DNA from: Actinoallomurus bryophytorum
GTDB lineage: Bacteria > Actinomycetota > Actinomycetes > Streptosporangiales > Streptosporangiaceae
Direction of reading: 5' to 3'
Length of the DNA stretch: 64,000 nucleotides
NCBI RefSeq assembly: GCF_006716425.1
Contig: NZ_VFOZ01000002.1
Location: 620,001-684,000, forward strand
Shown: piece after piece, positions 7,497-16,828 of the stretch
Position numbering within the stretch: position 1 is the first letter of the stretch
Layout: every line of letters starts with the position of its first letter
The notes under the pieces: generated by a model
Databases searched by the model: none
The model's input: only the letters and a program-made list of their open reading frames with translations
Told to the model about the DNA's origin: nothing
Program-made: the position numbers and the translations under genes

Positions 7497-10012
7497 GGCG
7501 CCCCGTACGCGCCGCCGTCGCGCTGGTGCTGGCACTCGCCGGCCTGACGGCGGCCGGCCCGGTCCAGGCCGCGGACACCGGCTGCTCCGCCTGGATGGAC
7601 ACGCACCTGTCGCCCGACCGCCGCGCCGACCTGGTGATCGCCCAGATGACCCTGGACGACAAGGTCGGGATGATGCACGCCATCTCCGACAGCACCCACG
7701 ACCGCGAGATTCCGCCGATCCCCCGCCTGTGCGTCCCGTCGCTGCTTCTCAACAACGGACCGGCCGGCGTGGGATCGAGCGGGCCGGTGCAGGCCCAGAC
7801 GACGGCGATGCCCGCGCCCCTCGGGCTCGCCGCGACCTTCGACCCGTCGATGGCACGCGCGTACGGCGTCATCGAGGGACGCGAGACCCGCGACACCGGG
7901 CGCAACCTGATGGAGGGCCCGGACATCAACATCGCGCGTACGCCCCTGAACGGGCGGACGTTCGAGGCGTACGGCGAGGACCCCTACCTCGTCGGGCAGA
8001 TCGCCGACGGCGACATCGCCGGCATCCAGTCCCAGGGCGTCATCGCGGACGCCAAGCACTACCTCGCCAACAACCAGGAGGTGAACCGCGACACCGTCGA
8101 CGAGCACATCGACGAACGGACCCTGCACGAGATCTATATGCCGGCCTTCGAGCAGTCGGCCAAGCACGCCGGCTCGGTCATGTGCTCCAAGAACAAGGTC
8201 AACGGCGCGTACGCCTGCGAGCAGCAGGACCTGCTGCAGGGCGTGCTGAAGAACGACTGGGGCTACAAGGGCTTCGTCGTGTCGGACTTCAGCTCGTGCC
8301 ACGACACCGCGCGGTGCGCCGTGGGCGGCCTCGACCTCGAGCTGCCGAACGGCGCGCACTACGGCGACCCGCTGAAGGCGCTGGTGCAGACCGGCCAGGT
8401 TCCGGCGGCCACCGTCGACGAGCACGTGCACCGGATCCTCACCACCATGTTCCGGTTCGGGCTGTTCGACCGCACGGAGACCACGACGCCGATCGACGCC
8501 GAGCGCGACGGCGCGGTCTCGCGTGCGGCCGCGGAGGCCGGCACGGTACTGCTGAAGAACTCCGGTGGCGTGCTGCCGCTCCGCAAGGACAAGAAGGTGG
8601 CGCTCATCGGGCCGGGCGCGGGCACCGCGGTCGCCACCGGCGGCGGCAGCTCCGGAGTCGCGCCGATCTACAAGGTCAGCCCGCTCGAGGCGTTCAAGAA
8701 GCGCGGCGTCAAGGTGGAGTACGCCGAGGGCATGCCTCCGGTGGATCTCGGCCCGCAGCCGGCACTGCCCTCCTACGCCGTGACCGCCGAGAGCGGCGCG
8801 CACGGCTGGACCGCCCGCTACTACGCCAACACCACCTGGTCGGGCGACCCGAAGCTCACCCGTGTCGACCCGTGGATCGACACCGACCCGACCGGCGGGA
8901 TCCCGGCGCCGGGTCTGCCGCCCAACGGCTGGTCGGTCCGGTGGACCGGGACGTTCACCGCGCCGGTCGACGGGGACTACACCTTCAACCTGACCAACCA
9001 CGCGCACGCGACGCTCTACCTGGACGACAAGAGCGTGCTCGACAACGGCGGCGGGTTCCCCGGTGTCACCAAGTCCGTCACGGTGCACCTGACCGCGGGA
9101 CAGCCGCACCCGATCCGGGTCGACTGGGCCAAGCCGCTCAGCCAGGCCATGATCGAGCTGTCCTGGACTCCCCCGGCGAACACCCCGGACGTCCAGATCG
9201 ACGAGGCCGTACGCGCGGCGAAGAAGGCCGACACCGCGGTGGTGTTCGTCGCGAACAAGGACACCGAGGCGATCGACCGTACGAGCCTCGCCCTGCCCGG
9301 CTACCAGGACAAGCTGGTGGAGGCCGTCGCGGCGGCCAACCCGCACACGGTCGTCGTGCTGAACACCGGTGGTCCGGTCGCGATGCCCTGGGCCGGCCAG
9401 GTCGCCGGCGTGGTGCAGGCCTGGTATCCCGGCGAGGAGGACGGCAACGCCGCGGCGGACGTGCTGCTCGGTGACACCGACCCGTCCGGCCGGCTGCCGA
9501 TCACGTTCCCCAAGAGCCTCGCCGACACGCCCGCCAGCACGCCCGAGCAGTATCCGGGGGTGAACGGCGTGGCGACGTACTCCGAGGGTCTTCGCGTGGG
9601 CTACCGCCACTACGACGAGAAGAACATCGACCCGCTGTTCGCGTTCGGGCACGGCCTGTCCTACACCTCCTTCTCCTACCGGCACCTGTCCGTCCACGGC
9701 CACGGCGGCGACGTCACGGTCGGCGCGGACATCACCAACACCGGGCACCGGACCGGCACCGAGGTTCCGCAGCTCTACCTCGGGGCGCCGGGCGAACCGC
9801 CCGCCCAGCTGAAGGGGTTCACCAAGATCGAGCTGCGACCGGGCCGTACGAGACACGTGACGTTCCACCTGAACCCGCGGTCCTTCGCCTCCTGGGACAC
9901 CACGTCGCACGCGTGGCAGGTGACCGGCGGCACGTACCGCGTCATGCTCGGCGCCGGCTCACGGGACATCCGGCTACGAAAGTCGATCGCCCTGCCGGCG
10001 ATGAAGGGCTGA
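7493..10012 (+). CDS. secreted GH3 beta-glucosidase with PA14 domain
   Basis: Exported glycoside hydrolase family 3 enzyme of 839 residues. A signal peptide covers residues 1-28. The GH3 N-terminal barrel ends with GFVVSDFSSC, where Asp265 is the expected nucleophile; the second GH3 domain (TVLLKNSGGVLPLRKDKKVALIGPGA) is interrupted by a PA14-type insert at about 430-570 (WTARYYANTTW ... YTFNLTNHAHATLYLDD), and a fibronectin-III-like domain closes the protein (SYTSFSYRHLSV onward). PA14 inserts in GH3 enzymes shape the sugar-binding pocket. ATG 7493 is chosen because it begins the signal peptide and overlaps the leader ORF; upstream in-frame sequence has no start near it. It probably releases glucose or related monosaccharides outside the cell. 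Confidence 0.9.
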   Translation: MRRPVRAAVALVLALAGLTAAGPVQAADTGCSAWMDTHLSPDRRADLVIAQMTLDDKVGMMHAISDSTHDREIPPIPRLCVPSLLLNNGPAGVGSSGPVQAQTTAMPAPLGLAATFDPSMARAYGVIEGRETRDTGRNLMEGPDINIARTPLNGRTFEAYGEDPYLVGQIADGDIAGIQSQGVIADAKHYLANNQEVNRDTVDEHIDERTLHEIYMPAFEQSAKHAGSVMCSKNKVNGAYACEQQDLLQGVLKNDWGYKGFVVSDFSSCHDTARCAVGGLDLELPNGAHYGDPLKALVQTGQVPAATVDEHVHRILTTMFRFGLFDRTETTTPIDAERDGAVSRAAAEAGTVLLKNSGGVLPLRKDKKVALIGPGAGTAVATGGGSSGVAPIYKVSPLEAFKKRGVKVEYAEGMPPVDLGPQPALPSYAVTAESGAHGWTARYYANTTWSGDPKLTRVDPWIDTDPTGGIPAPGLPPNGWSVRWTGTFTAPVDGDYTFNLTNHAHATLYLDDKSVLDNGGGFPGVTKSVTVHLTAGQPHPIRVDWAKPLSQAMIELSWTPPANTPDVQIDEAVRAAKKADTAVVFVANKDTEAIDRTSLALPGYQDKLVEAVAAANPHTVVVLNTGGPVAMPWAGQVAGVVQAWYPGEEDGNAAADVLLGDTDPSGRLPITFPKSLADTPASTPEQYPGVNGVATYSEGLRVGYRHYDEKNIDPLFAFGHGLSYTSFSYRHLSVHGHGGDVTVGADITNTGHRTGTEVPQLYLGAPGEPPAQLKGFTKIELRPGRTRHVTFHLNPRSFASWDTTSHAWQVTGGTYRVMLGAGSRDIRLRKSIALPAMKG

Positions 10013-10022
10013 CGTCGCGCCG

Positions 10023-10074
10023 CCTCACCCGCCGGGTGAGGTGACACCGCGGCCCGCCACGCGGCGGGCCGCGG
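10023..10074 (+). terminator. double hairpin terminator after the GH3 gene
   Basis: Two hairpins in a row: CCTCACCC/GGGTGAGG with a 3-base loop at 10023-10041, and a 12-bp perfect stem CCGCGGCCCGCC/GGCGGGCCGCGG with a 4-base loop at 10047-10074. There is no T tract, as is usual in high-GC actinomycetes. Confidence 0.75.
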
Positions 10075-10194
10075 CCGTCGTGGATGGCCGGGCATCACGA
10101 GTCGCGAGCGCCGTAGTCGTAGCCGGCGCCCTCGGCCGGATCGATGTCGCTCTGGTCGCGGCCGGCCAGGGTCCGGCCGCGCGAGCCGGGCGCG

Positions 10195-10504
10195 TCAGGG
10201 CTTCGGGACGCGGTAGCGCAGGTGGGTCACGGACCCCCCGGCGGGTTCGCCCTCCGGGATCAGCTCCGCCCGCTCCCCGTCGAACAGCGGCGTGCCCTCC
10301 CCCATCAGCACGGGGACGAGGTGGATGCGCACCTCGTCGAGCAGGCCCGCCCTGAGCAGCTGCCGGGCGACGTCCGCACCCAGCACCCAACATCCACTCG
10401 TGCAGTCATTCGCCGCCGTCCCCCATGGGCTCCTCCGCCCGTACGCTCGGTCCGGCCGTGAACCCGTCCAGGGACATCGACACGTCCAGCACCACCTTGC
10501 TCAT
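10195..10504 (-). pseudogene. remnant of a dihydrofolate-reductase/RibD_C-family gene
   Basis: The 5' end is recognisable from ATG 10504 (ribosome site GAAGGAG just before it) as SKVVLDVSMSLDGFTAGPSV, the start of the DHFR-like family. It meets a TGA at 10406-10408 where the family normally has Arg (CGA to TGA). About 15 bases further the reading jumps frame to a C-terminal part (LGADVARQLLRAGLLDE and IHLVPVLMGEGTPLFDG) that ends at 10195. The middle of the domain, roughly 80-100 residues, is missing. A repeated GGGTGC at the junction may mark the deletion. The gene cannot make a working enzyme. Confidence 0.8.
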
Positions 10505-10659
10505 CGCGAGGCTCCTTCGCTCCGGCGGCGCCGCCATCCGGCGCCGTCACAGGAAGGTCGGAGCCGCCCCGGCCGTCTCGACACCGACCACGGAAACCGC
10601 CGGGACCGGCGTTTTCCCGGCCCCCGGTATCGGCCGATCGCTTGTGATGCTCACCGGTT

Positions 10660-10681
10660 TTGGTGGAAACTGATCCACCAA
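10660..10681. promoter_or_regulatory. inverted repeat upstream of the PknG-like cluster
   Basis: Perfect 8-bp arms TTGGTGGA and TCCACCAA with a 6-base centre, about 115 bp upstream of the first gene of the kinase cluster and downstream of the DHFR relic. It may be an operator or promoter-proximal element. The rest of 10505-10794 shows no gene. Confidence 0.4.
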
Positions 10682-10794
10682 TAAGCGTGGAATCGGACCA
10701 ATGCTCCGGACCGCCCTTTATGCAATGAAGTGCACGCGGGGATCGAGCACGAACGAGGGCCAGTTTGCTGGGGGACGCAGGAGTCGGCCGATCG

Positions 10795-11997
10795 ATGAGC
10801 CGTGAAGAGATCGACCGCAGGCTCGAACGCCTCAAGGGCGAGCGCGAGCAGATCACCCGGGTGCTGCTGGAGCTCGAGGCGCATCAGGGTTACCAGCTGC
10901 TGAAAGGCGCCCGGCTGACCGGCGTGACCGAGCGCCGCTGGATCGACATCAATGGCCGGATGGCCACGCTGTGGAAGCTTTTCGACGCGCACGGAAAGGT
11001 GCTCGGCGAGGCCGAGGAGCTGCGCGCCCGCCACACGAAACCCGGCCAGGTCCAGCTCGCCGAGCTGACCCGGCTGCTCACCGGCACCTCCGTCGAGCTG
11101 GTGAGCGGGGAGATCCCGCTGGAGGAACGCACCCTGCTCGGCCCCACCGGCGAGTGGCTCACGCTCGAGGGCGTGGTGCAGCGGATGACCCCCCTGTACG
11201 AGGAGACCGCGGGCATGGTCGCCTCGGCCGACGAGATCTGGTCGGCGCTGCTCACCCGGCTGGGTGAGGTCGAGGAGACCGCACGGGCGGTCGAGGCGCT
11301 GCACGGATCCCTGGCCATCCGCGAACCGGACTTCGACCGGATCGCCGGGCTGCTCGCGGCCGTGGGCGAGACGGCGCGGTCCGACCCGCTGTCGCTCTCC
11401 TCCGGCGGCCGGGCCGACACGAGCCGGATCGACGAGATCGGCCGCGACCTCGCCGCCCTGCGCGGGCGGCTGGAGGACGCGGTACGGATCCGGGACGAGC
11501 ACGACGAGCGTGCGCGCGCCATCGCGAACGCGATCGAGCTGGTCGAGACGGCCGAGCACGAGGCCGCGCAGGCGCGAGAGACGGTCCTGGCCAAGATCGC
11601 TTCCCCGGCGCTCCCGGACCTGCCGGCGGTCTCGGCGTCGCTGCGCGACCGGCTCGCGGCGCTGGAGGGGCTGCGCGGCGACGGCCGCTGGCTGGAGCTG
11701 GCGACACGCGCCGCCGAGCTCGAACGGACCGTCGCCACCGCGCTCGACCAGGCGCGTGAGACCACCGGGCTCGTCACCGGCCTGCTGGACCGGCGCGAGG
11801 AGCTGCGCGGGCGGCTCGACGCGTACAAGGCCAAGGCGGGCCGTCTCGGGCTCGCCGAGGACACCGCGCTGACCGAGCTCCACCAGCGGGCCCACGACCT
11901 GCTCTGGACGTCTCCGTGCGACCTGCGGGGAGCCACGGTGGCGCTGGCGGACTACCAGCGGGCGATCGCATCGCGCGCGGAGGGGACGAGCCGATGA
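10795..11997 (+). CDS. coiled-coil protein of the PknG-like cluster
   Basis: Protein of 400 residues, almost entirely charged helix with heptad-like runs (SREEIDRRLERLKGEREQI; LRGRLEDAVRIRDEHDERA), no membrane segment and no catalytic motif. I do not recognise a named family. It opens a tight cluster: its TGA overlaps the ATG of the zinc-ribbon kinase, so the two are translationally coupled and probably interact. ATG 10795 follows GCAGGAG at 10776; a TTG at 10765 is possible. In the context of kinase, phosphatase, FHA and vWA proteins, a scaffold or substrate role is an inference. Confidence 0.75.
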   Translation: MSREEIDRRLERLKGEREQITRVLLELEAHQGYQLLKGARLTGVTERRWIDINGRMATLWKLFDAHGKVLGEAEELRARHTKPGQVQLAELTRLLTGTSVELVSGEIPLEERTLLGPTGEWLTLEGVVQRMTPLYEETAGMVASADEIWSALLTRLGEVEETARAVEALHGSLAIREPDFDRIAGLLAAVGETARSDPLSLSSGGRADTSRIDEIGRDLAALRGRLEDAVRIRDEHDERARAIANAIELVETAEHEAAQARETVLAKIASPALPDLPAVSASLRDRLAALEGLRGDGRWLELATRAAELERTVATALDQARETTGLVTGLLDRREELRGRLDAYKAKAGRLGLAEDTALTELHQRAHDLLWTSPCDLRGATVALADYQRAIASRAEGTSR

Positions 11998-14471
11998 GGT
12001 GCACCCAACCGGGATGCACGGGAACGGTGGAGGACGGGTACTGCGTCCAATGCGGTATGGCACCAGGTCCCGTGGCACCGAGCGCGTCGCCCGCGAGCTC
12101 CCCGGCGGGCCGGTGTACCCAGCCGGGATGCGACGGCGTGATCGAGGACGGCTACTGCTCCACCTGCGGCATGGCCCCGGCCGCGGCCCCCGCCCCTGCC
12201 CCCGCTGCGGCCCCCGCCGCCGCCGTCCCCGCGGGATCGCGGGCCGGCGACGGGGTGCGCTGCATGCAGCCGGGATGTGCCGGGACGATCAGCGATGGGT
12301 ACTGCGACCAGTGCGGCATTCGCGCGCGGGGGCCGTCGTCGCCTCCGCTGGCGACCCTGCTGGACCTGGCCCCCGCCACGGGCGGTTCTCGTACCGGTGG
12401 CACGACGCCGTCCGGCCGTAGCGTCCGCACGGGTTCCACGCGGTCGCGGTCCTCCGGGCGCGGAATGCTCGGCATGGGCCTGGTCGAGGTGCCCCGCGTT
12501 CCCTACCGCGACCCGTCCACGGCCATCAAGCAGAACCCCGAGGTCGCCGAGAACAAGAGGTTCTGCAGCGGCTGCGGCGAACCGGTCGGACGCTCACGCG
12601 GCGACCGGCCGGGCCGTACGGAGGGGTTCTGCCCCAAGTGCGGAGCCGGGTACTCCTTCAGCCCCAAGCTCGGACCGGGCGACCTGGTCGGCGGCCAGTA
12701 CGAGGTGCTGGGCTGCCTGGCGCACGGCGGTCTCGGGTGGATCTACCTGGCACACGACCGCAACGTCAACGACCGGTGGGTGGTGCTCAAGGGCCTGCTC
12801 GACACCGGTGACGCGGACGCGCTGGCGGCGGCCGCGGCCGAGCGCTCCTTCCTGGCCGAGGTCGAGCACCCCAACATCGTCAAGATCTACAACTTCGTCC
12901 AGCACGGCGGCTCCGGCTACATCGTGATGGAGTACGTCGGCGGCAAACCGCTCAAGGACGTGCTGCTCGAACGCCGCGAAGCAGGCGAGGAGTCGCTGCC
13001 GATCGGCCAGACCATCGCGTACGGGCTGGAGCTCCTGCGGGCACTCGGGTACCTGCACGGGGTAGGGCTGCTCTACTGCGACCTCAAGCCGGACAACGCC
13101 ATCCAGTCCGACGAGCAGCTCAAGCTCATCGACCTGGGCGGGGTGCGCCGCGTCGACGACATGGACAGCGCGATCTACGGGACGGTCGGCTACCAGGCTC
13201 CGGAGATCGCCGAGCTCGGCCCCTCGGTCAGCTCGGACCTGTACACCGTGGGCCGTACGCTCGCGGTGCTCAGCTTCCCGTTCAAGGGGTACACGAGCAC
13301 CTACGCCGACCGGCTGCCCGACCGCGCCGACGTTCCGCTGCTCCAGCGGTTCGAGTCCTATGACCGGCTGCTGCGCCGCGCCACCCACCTCGACCCGGGG
13401 GCGCGGTTCTCGGACGCGGCGGACATGGCCGACCAGCTCACCGGCGTGCTGCGGGAGGTGCTGTCGGCCCAGGACGGCCGGCAGCGTCCCGGGCCGTCCT
13501 CGCTGTTCGGCATGGAACTGCACGCCGTCGGCACCGAGATCGCCTCCGGCGCGGGCCCGGTGCTCGCCCCTCCCGGCCCGGCCGAGGTGGCCGCGGCGCT
13601 GCCCACGCCGCTGGTGGACGGCGCCGACCCCGCCGCCGGCTTCCTCGCGGGCCTCACGACGGCCGTGCCGGACCAGCTCGTCGCCGCGCTCACGGCCGCC
13701 CCCGACCCCTCGCCGGAGGTACGCCTGACGCTGGCGCGCGTCCGCATCGAGGTCGGCGAGGTCGGCGAGGCACTCCGGCTCCTCGACGAGCTGGCGGCCG
13801 AGCGTCCCGACGACTGGCGGGTCCCGTGGTACCGCGCGGTCGCGGTGCTGGCGTCCGGGAACGCCGGGCAGGCCGAACCGCTCTTCGACGCGATGTACTC
13901 CCTGCTGCCCGGCGAGGTGCCGCCCAAGCTGGCCCTGGCCTACTGCCGCGGTCACCGCGGCGACCGCGCGGGCGCCGCGGACCTGTACGAACGGGTCTGG
14001 CGGACCGACAACGGCTACATCAGCGCCGCGTTCGGACTCGCCCGCTCGCGGCTGGCCGCCGGCGACCGTGCCGGTGCCGTACAGGCGCTCGACTCGGTCC
14101 CGAGCATCTCCAGCCACCACCTCGCCGCGCAGATCGCGGCCGTGGCGACCGCGATACGCGGCCGCGGCCCGGCCGAGCTGACCGAGCCCGACCTGGTCGG
14201 CGCGGGTGGAAGGCTGTCGGCCCTCAGGCTCGACGGCGAGCGCCGCGGGCGCCTCGTGGCCGAGGTCCTGGAGACCGCCCTCGCCTGGGCGCGCATGTCC
14301 GGGATCCGGGAGCGGCGCGGGACGCTGTTCGACGCGCCGCTGACCGAACGCGCGCTGCGCGGGCGGCTGGAGGAGACGTACCGGGCGCTGGCCCGCCTCG
14401 CCGACACACCCGCCGAGCGCCACGACCTGGTGATGCGCGCCAACGCCGCGCGGCCGAGGACACTGATCTGA
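11994..14471 (+). CDS. pknG-like: PknG-like serine/threonine protein kinase with four zinc ribbons and TPRs
   Basis: Soluble kinase of 825 residues. Three near-identical zinc ribbons of the form C-(T/M)-QPGC-x-G-x8-C-x2-C lie at C3-C20, C41-C58 and C90-C107, separated by Ala/Pro linkers; a fourth, rubredoxin-like pair (C191-x2-C194 and C213-x2-C216) matches the PknG rubredoxin domain. The kinase domain (about 232-500) has VVLKG with Lys266, catalytic Asp363 in YCDLKPDN (non-RD, as in PknG) and Asp380 in LIDLGG. The C-terminus (about 580-825) is TPR-like. Mycobacterial PknG has one rubredoxin domain, so the three extra ribbons are unusual. The start overlaps the upstream stop. Probably phosphorylates the FHA protein or metabolic regulators. 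Confidence 0.9.
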   Translation: MRCTQPGCTGTVEDGYCVQCGMAPGPVAPSASPASSPAGRCTQPGCDGVIEDGYCSTCGMAPAAAPAPAPAAAPAAAVPAGSRAGDGVRCMQPGCAGTISDGYCDQCGIRARGPSSPPLATLLDLAPATGGSRTGGTTPSGRSVRTGSTRSRSSGRGMLGMGLVEVPRVPYRDPSTAIKQNPEVAENKRFCSGCGEPVGRSRGDRPGRTEGFCPKCGAGYSFSPKLGPGDLVGGQYEVLGCLAHGGLGWIYLAHDRNVNDRWVVLKGLLDTGDADALAAAAAERSFLAEVEHPNIVKIYNFVQHGGSGYIVMEYVGGKPLKDVLLERREAGEESLPIGQTIAYGLELLRALGYLHGVGLLYCDLKPDNAIQSDEQLKLIDLGGVRRVDDMDSAIYGTVGYQAPEIAELGPSVSSDLYTVGRTLAVLSFPFKGYTSTYADRLPDRADVPLLQRFESYDRLLRRATHLDPGARFSDAADMADQLTGVLREVLSAQDGRQRPGPSSLFGMELHAVGTEIASGAGPVLAPPGPAEVAAALPTPLVDGADPAAGFLAGLTTAVPDQLVAALTAAPDPSPEVRLTLARVRIEVGEVGEALRLLDELAAERPDDWRVPWYRAVAVLASGNAGQAEPLFDAMYSLLPGEVPPKLALAYCRGHRGDRAGAADLYERVWRTDNGYISAAFGLARSRLAAGDRAGAVQALDSVPSISSHHLAAQIAAVATAIRGRGPAELTEPDLVGAGGRLSALRLDGERRGRLVAEVLETALAWARMSGIRERRGTLFDAPLTERALRGRLEETYRALARLADTPAERHDLVMRANAARPRTLI

Positions 14472-15463
14472 TGGACGCGACCACTGAGGAGCGGGTCTGC
14501 CCCGCCTGCGACATGCCCGTCTACCCGGGCGAGGGCTTCTGCGAGGCGTGCGGCCATCGCCTCGACACCCCGGTACGCCGCTGCACGGGCTGCGGCGCGA
14601 ACGCCATCGGGGAGGACGGCTACTGCGAGCAGTGCGGGCTGCGGCAACCTGACGGCACCGACCACATCGAGATCGAGCTCGACGGCGTGAGCGCCGGTGT
14701 CAGTGACAAGGGGCTGCGGCACAGCCGCAACGAGGACGCGATGGCGATGACCGTCACCGGTGACGGCGTCGCCGCGGTCGTGTGCGACGGAGTGTCGTCC
14801 TCGTCGCGGCCGGAGGACGCCTCCAGGATCGCCGCCGACACGGGGGCGGCCGCCCTCGCCGAGTCTCGCGCCGCGGGCGAGGACGCCGAAGACGCCACCC
14901 GCACCGCGATGCGCCGGGCCGCCGGCGCCGTGGCCGGGCTGGTGGGCGGCGGCGAGACGACCCAGCCGGCCGGCGAGCCGCCGTCCTGTACCTATGTCTC
15001 GGCGCTGACGCACGGCCGGTCGGTGACCGTCGGCTGGGTCGGCGACAGCCGCGCCTACTGGCTGACCGCGGACGGCGGCGGCTCCCGGCTGACCGACGAC
15101 GACTCGTGGGCCGGTCAGATGGTCACCTCGGGCGCGATGACCGAGGACGAGGCCGAACACCACCCGAACGCGCACGTCATCACGGGCTGGCTCGGCGCGG
15201 ACGCCCCCACCCTGGACCCGCACGTGAAGACGTTCACGCCGGACGGCGCGGGCGTGGTCCTCGTGTGCAGCGACGGGCTGTGGAACTACCTGCCCGAGGC
15301 CGCCGACCTGGCCGCGGCCGTGCCCACCGCCGCGTCGGAGCCGCTGGAGGCGGCCCGCTCGCTGACCGGCCTGGCCCTGGACGCCGGCGGGCGCGACAAC
15401 ATCACCGTCGTCGTCATCCCCTTCCCGCCGTCCCCCCACCCGATACAGGAGCAGGCCGAATGA
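14471..15463 (+). CDS. PP2C-family Ser/Thr phosphatase with zinc ribbons
   Basis: Protein of 330 residues. The N-terminus has two zinc ribbons (C10, C13, C24, C27 and C38, C41, C52, C55), the second ending GEDGYCEQCG like those of the kinase. The PP2C domain follows with its metal-binding motifs: HSRNEDAMAM, VVCDGVSSS, GWVGDSRAYW, SDGLWNY and GGRDNITVVVI, so it should be an active Mg/Mn phosphatase. The ATG overlaps the kinase stop (TGATG), which argues for stoichiometric production. Likely the antagonist of the kinase, acting on shared phosphoproteins. No membrane segment is present. Confidence 0.9.
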   Translation: MDATTEERVCPACDMPVYPGEGFCEACGHRLDTPVRRCTGCGANAIGEDGYCEQCGLRQPDGTDHIEIELDGVSAGVSDKGLRHSRNEDAMAMTVTGDGVAAVVCDGVSSSSRPEDASRIAADTGAAALAESRAAGEDAEDATRTAMRRAAGAVAGLVGGGETTQPAGEPPSCTYVSALTHGRSVTVGWVGDSRAYWLTADGGGSRLTDDDSWAGQMVTSGAMTEDEAEHHPNAHVITGWLGADAPTLDPHVKTFTPDGAGVVLVCSDGLWNYLPEAADLAAAVPTAASEPLEAARSLTGLALDAGGRDNITVVVIPFPPSPHPIQEQAE

Positions 15464-15522
15464 GCGAGCGGAGCGGCAGCAGAGCGCCGCTGGTCACTCC
15501 TCCGACGAAGGAGGTCGCATGA
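15460..15522 (+). CDS. 20-codon coupling ORF between phosphatase and vWA genes
   Basis: The frame MSERSGSRAPLVTPPTKEVA begins at an ATG overlapping the phosphatase TGA and ends with a TGA overlapping the vWA ATG, so it exactly bridges the two genes. A strong GAAGGAGGT site for the vWA gene lies inside it. The GAGCGAGCGGAGCGG string is common between actinomycete genes, so this may be spacer DNA that happens to be open. Confidence 0.3.
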   Translation: MSERSGSRAPLVTPPTKEVA

Positions 15523-16826
15523 GCGATCCGGATTTCACCCTCACCATCGACCAGAACAAGTACCTGCCCGAGGGCGGCCGGGAAGTCCACGCGATCGTGA
15601 CGGTCGAGGCCAGCGGAGTGCCCGCCGCCGGTGCCGTGCGCACGACGTCCGCCGCCGAGGTCATCATCATCGACACCTCCGGGTCGATGGACTATCCCCG
15701 CACCAAGATGTCTGCGGCGATCAGGGCCGCGCAGACGGCGGTCGACGCGCTGCGCGACGGGGTGCACTTCGCGGTGGTGTCCGGATCGGCACGTGCGCGG
15801 ATGGTGTACCCGCCGGCCGAGCAGCTCGTCGCCGCCGACGCGCGTACCCGGCACGAGGCCAAGGCGGCTCTCGATCGCGTACGCCCGGCCGGCGGCACCG
15901 CCATCGGCTCGTGGCTGAGCCTGGCCGACCGGCTCTTCGCTCCGTACCAGGGCGGCATCCGGCACGCGATCCTGCTCACGGACGGCAAGAACCAGCACGA
16001 GAGCCCCGAGCAGCTCGACGCCGTGCTCAAGGACTGCGCCGGGCACTTCGTGTGCGACTGCCGTGGCGTCGGCACCGACTGGGAGGTCGCCGAGCTGCGC
16101 AAGGTGGCCTCGACGATGCTGGGCGGTGTCGACATCGTGGCCAGCCCGGCCGACCTGGTCACCGACTTCCGTGCCATGACCGAGGCGGCCATGGGCAAGG
16201 CGGTCGCGGACGTGTCCCTGCGGGTGTGGACACCGCAGGCCGCACGCCTGCGCTTCGTCAAGCAGGTGACGCCGACGGTCGAGGACCTGTCCGGCAAGCG
16301 GGTGGAGGCCGGCCCGCGCGCCGGGGACTACCCGATCGGCGCCTGGGGCGCGGAGAGCCGTGACTACCACATCTCCGTCGAGGTGCCGCCGGGGATGATC
16401 GGCCAGGAGCTGCGGGCCGCCTGGGTCAAGCTGGTGCTGCCCGGCGCGAAGGGCGGCGCGGAGCAGGTGCTGGCCACCGGCAACGTCCTGGCCGAGTGGA
16501 CCGACGACGAGGCCCAGTCGACCCGGATCAACCCCAAGGTGGCGCACTTCACCGGGCAGGCCGAGCTCGCCGACGCCATCCAGCAGGGGCTGCAGGCACG
16601 CAAGGACGGCGACCTCGACACCGCGACGGCCCGCCTCGGCCGCGCGGTCGCGCTGGCCCACGAGTCGGGCAACGAGGCCATCGCCGGGCTGCTGGACAAG
16701 GTCGTCGACGTCGAGGACCACGCGACCGGCACCGTACGGCTGAAGAAGGACGTCGACAAGGCGGACGAGATGTCGCTGGACACCCGTTCGAGCAAGACGG
16801 TGCGCACGCGCAAGGGTGGAGTCTGA
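15519..16826 (+). CDS. vWA-domain protein of the PknG-like cluster
   Basis: Protein of 435 residues with an N-terminal von Willebrand A domain. The metal-ion-dependent adhesion site is intact (IIIDTSGSM at 49-57, Thr in GGTAIGS, Asp in LLTDGKN). A beta-rich region follows, and the last 100 residues include a TPR-like pair (LQARKDGDLDTATARLGRA) and a basic tail. No signal peptide, so it is cytoplasmic. vWA proteins next to kinase, PP2C and FHA genes occur in several bacterial signalling islands, where they are thought to organise complexes. A GAAGGAGGT ribosome site precedes ATG 15519. Confidence 0.87.
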   Translation: MSDPDFTLTIDQNKYLPEGGREVHAIVTVEASGVPAAGAVRTTSAAEVIIIDTSGSMDYPRTKMSAAIRAAQTAVDALRDGVHFAVVSGSARARMVYPPAEQLVAADARTRHEAKAALDRVRPAGGTAIGSWLSLADRLFAPYQGGIRHAILLTDGKNQHESPEQLDAVLKDCAGHFVCDCRGVGTDWEVAELRKVASTMLGGVDIVASPADLVTDFRAMTEAAMGKAVADVSLRVWTPQAARLRFVKQVTPTVEDLSGKRVEAGPRAGDYPIGAWGAESRDYHISVEVPPGMIGQELRAAWVKLVLPGAKGGAEQVLATGNVLAEWTDDEAQSTRINPKVAHFTGQAELADAIQQGLQARKDGDLDTATARLGRAVALAHESGNEAIAGLLDKVVDVEDHATGTVRLKKDVDKADEMSLDTRSSKTVRTRKGGV

Positions 16827-16828
16827 CC

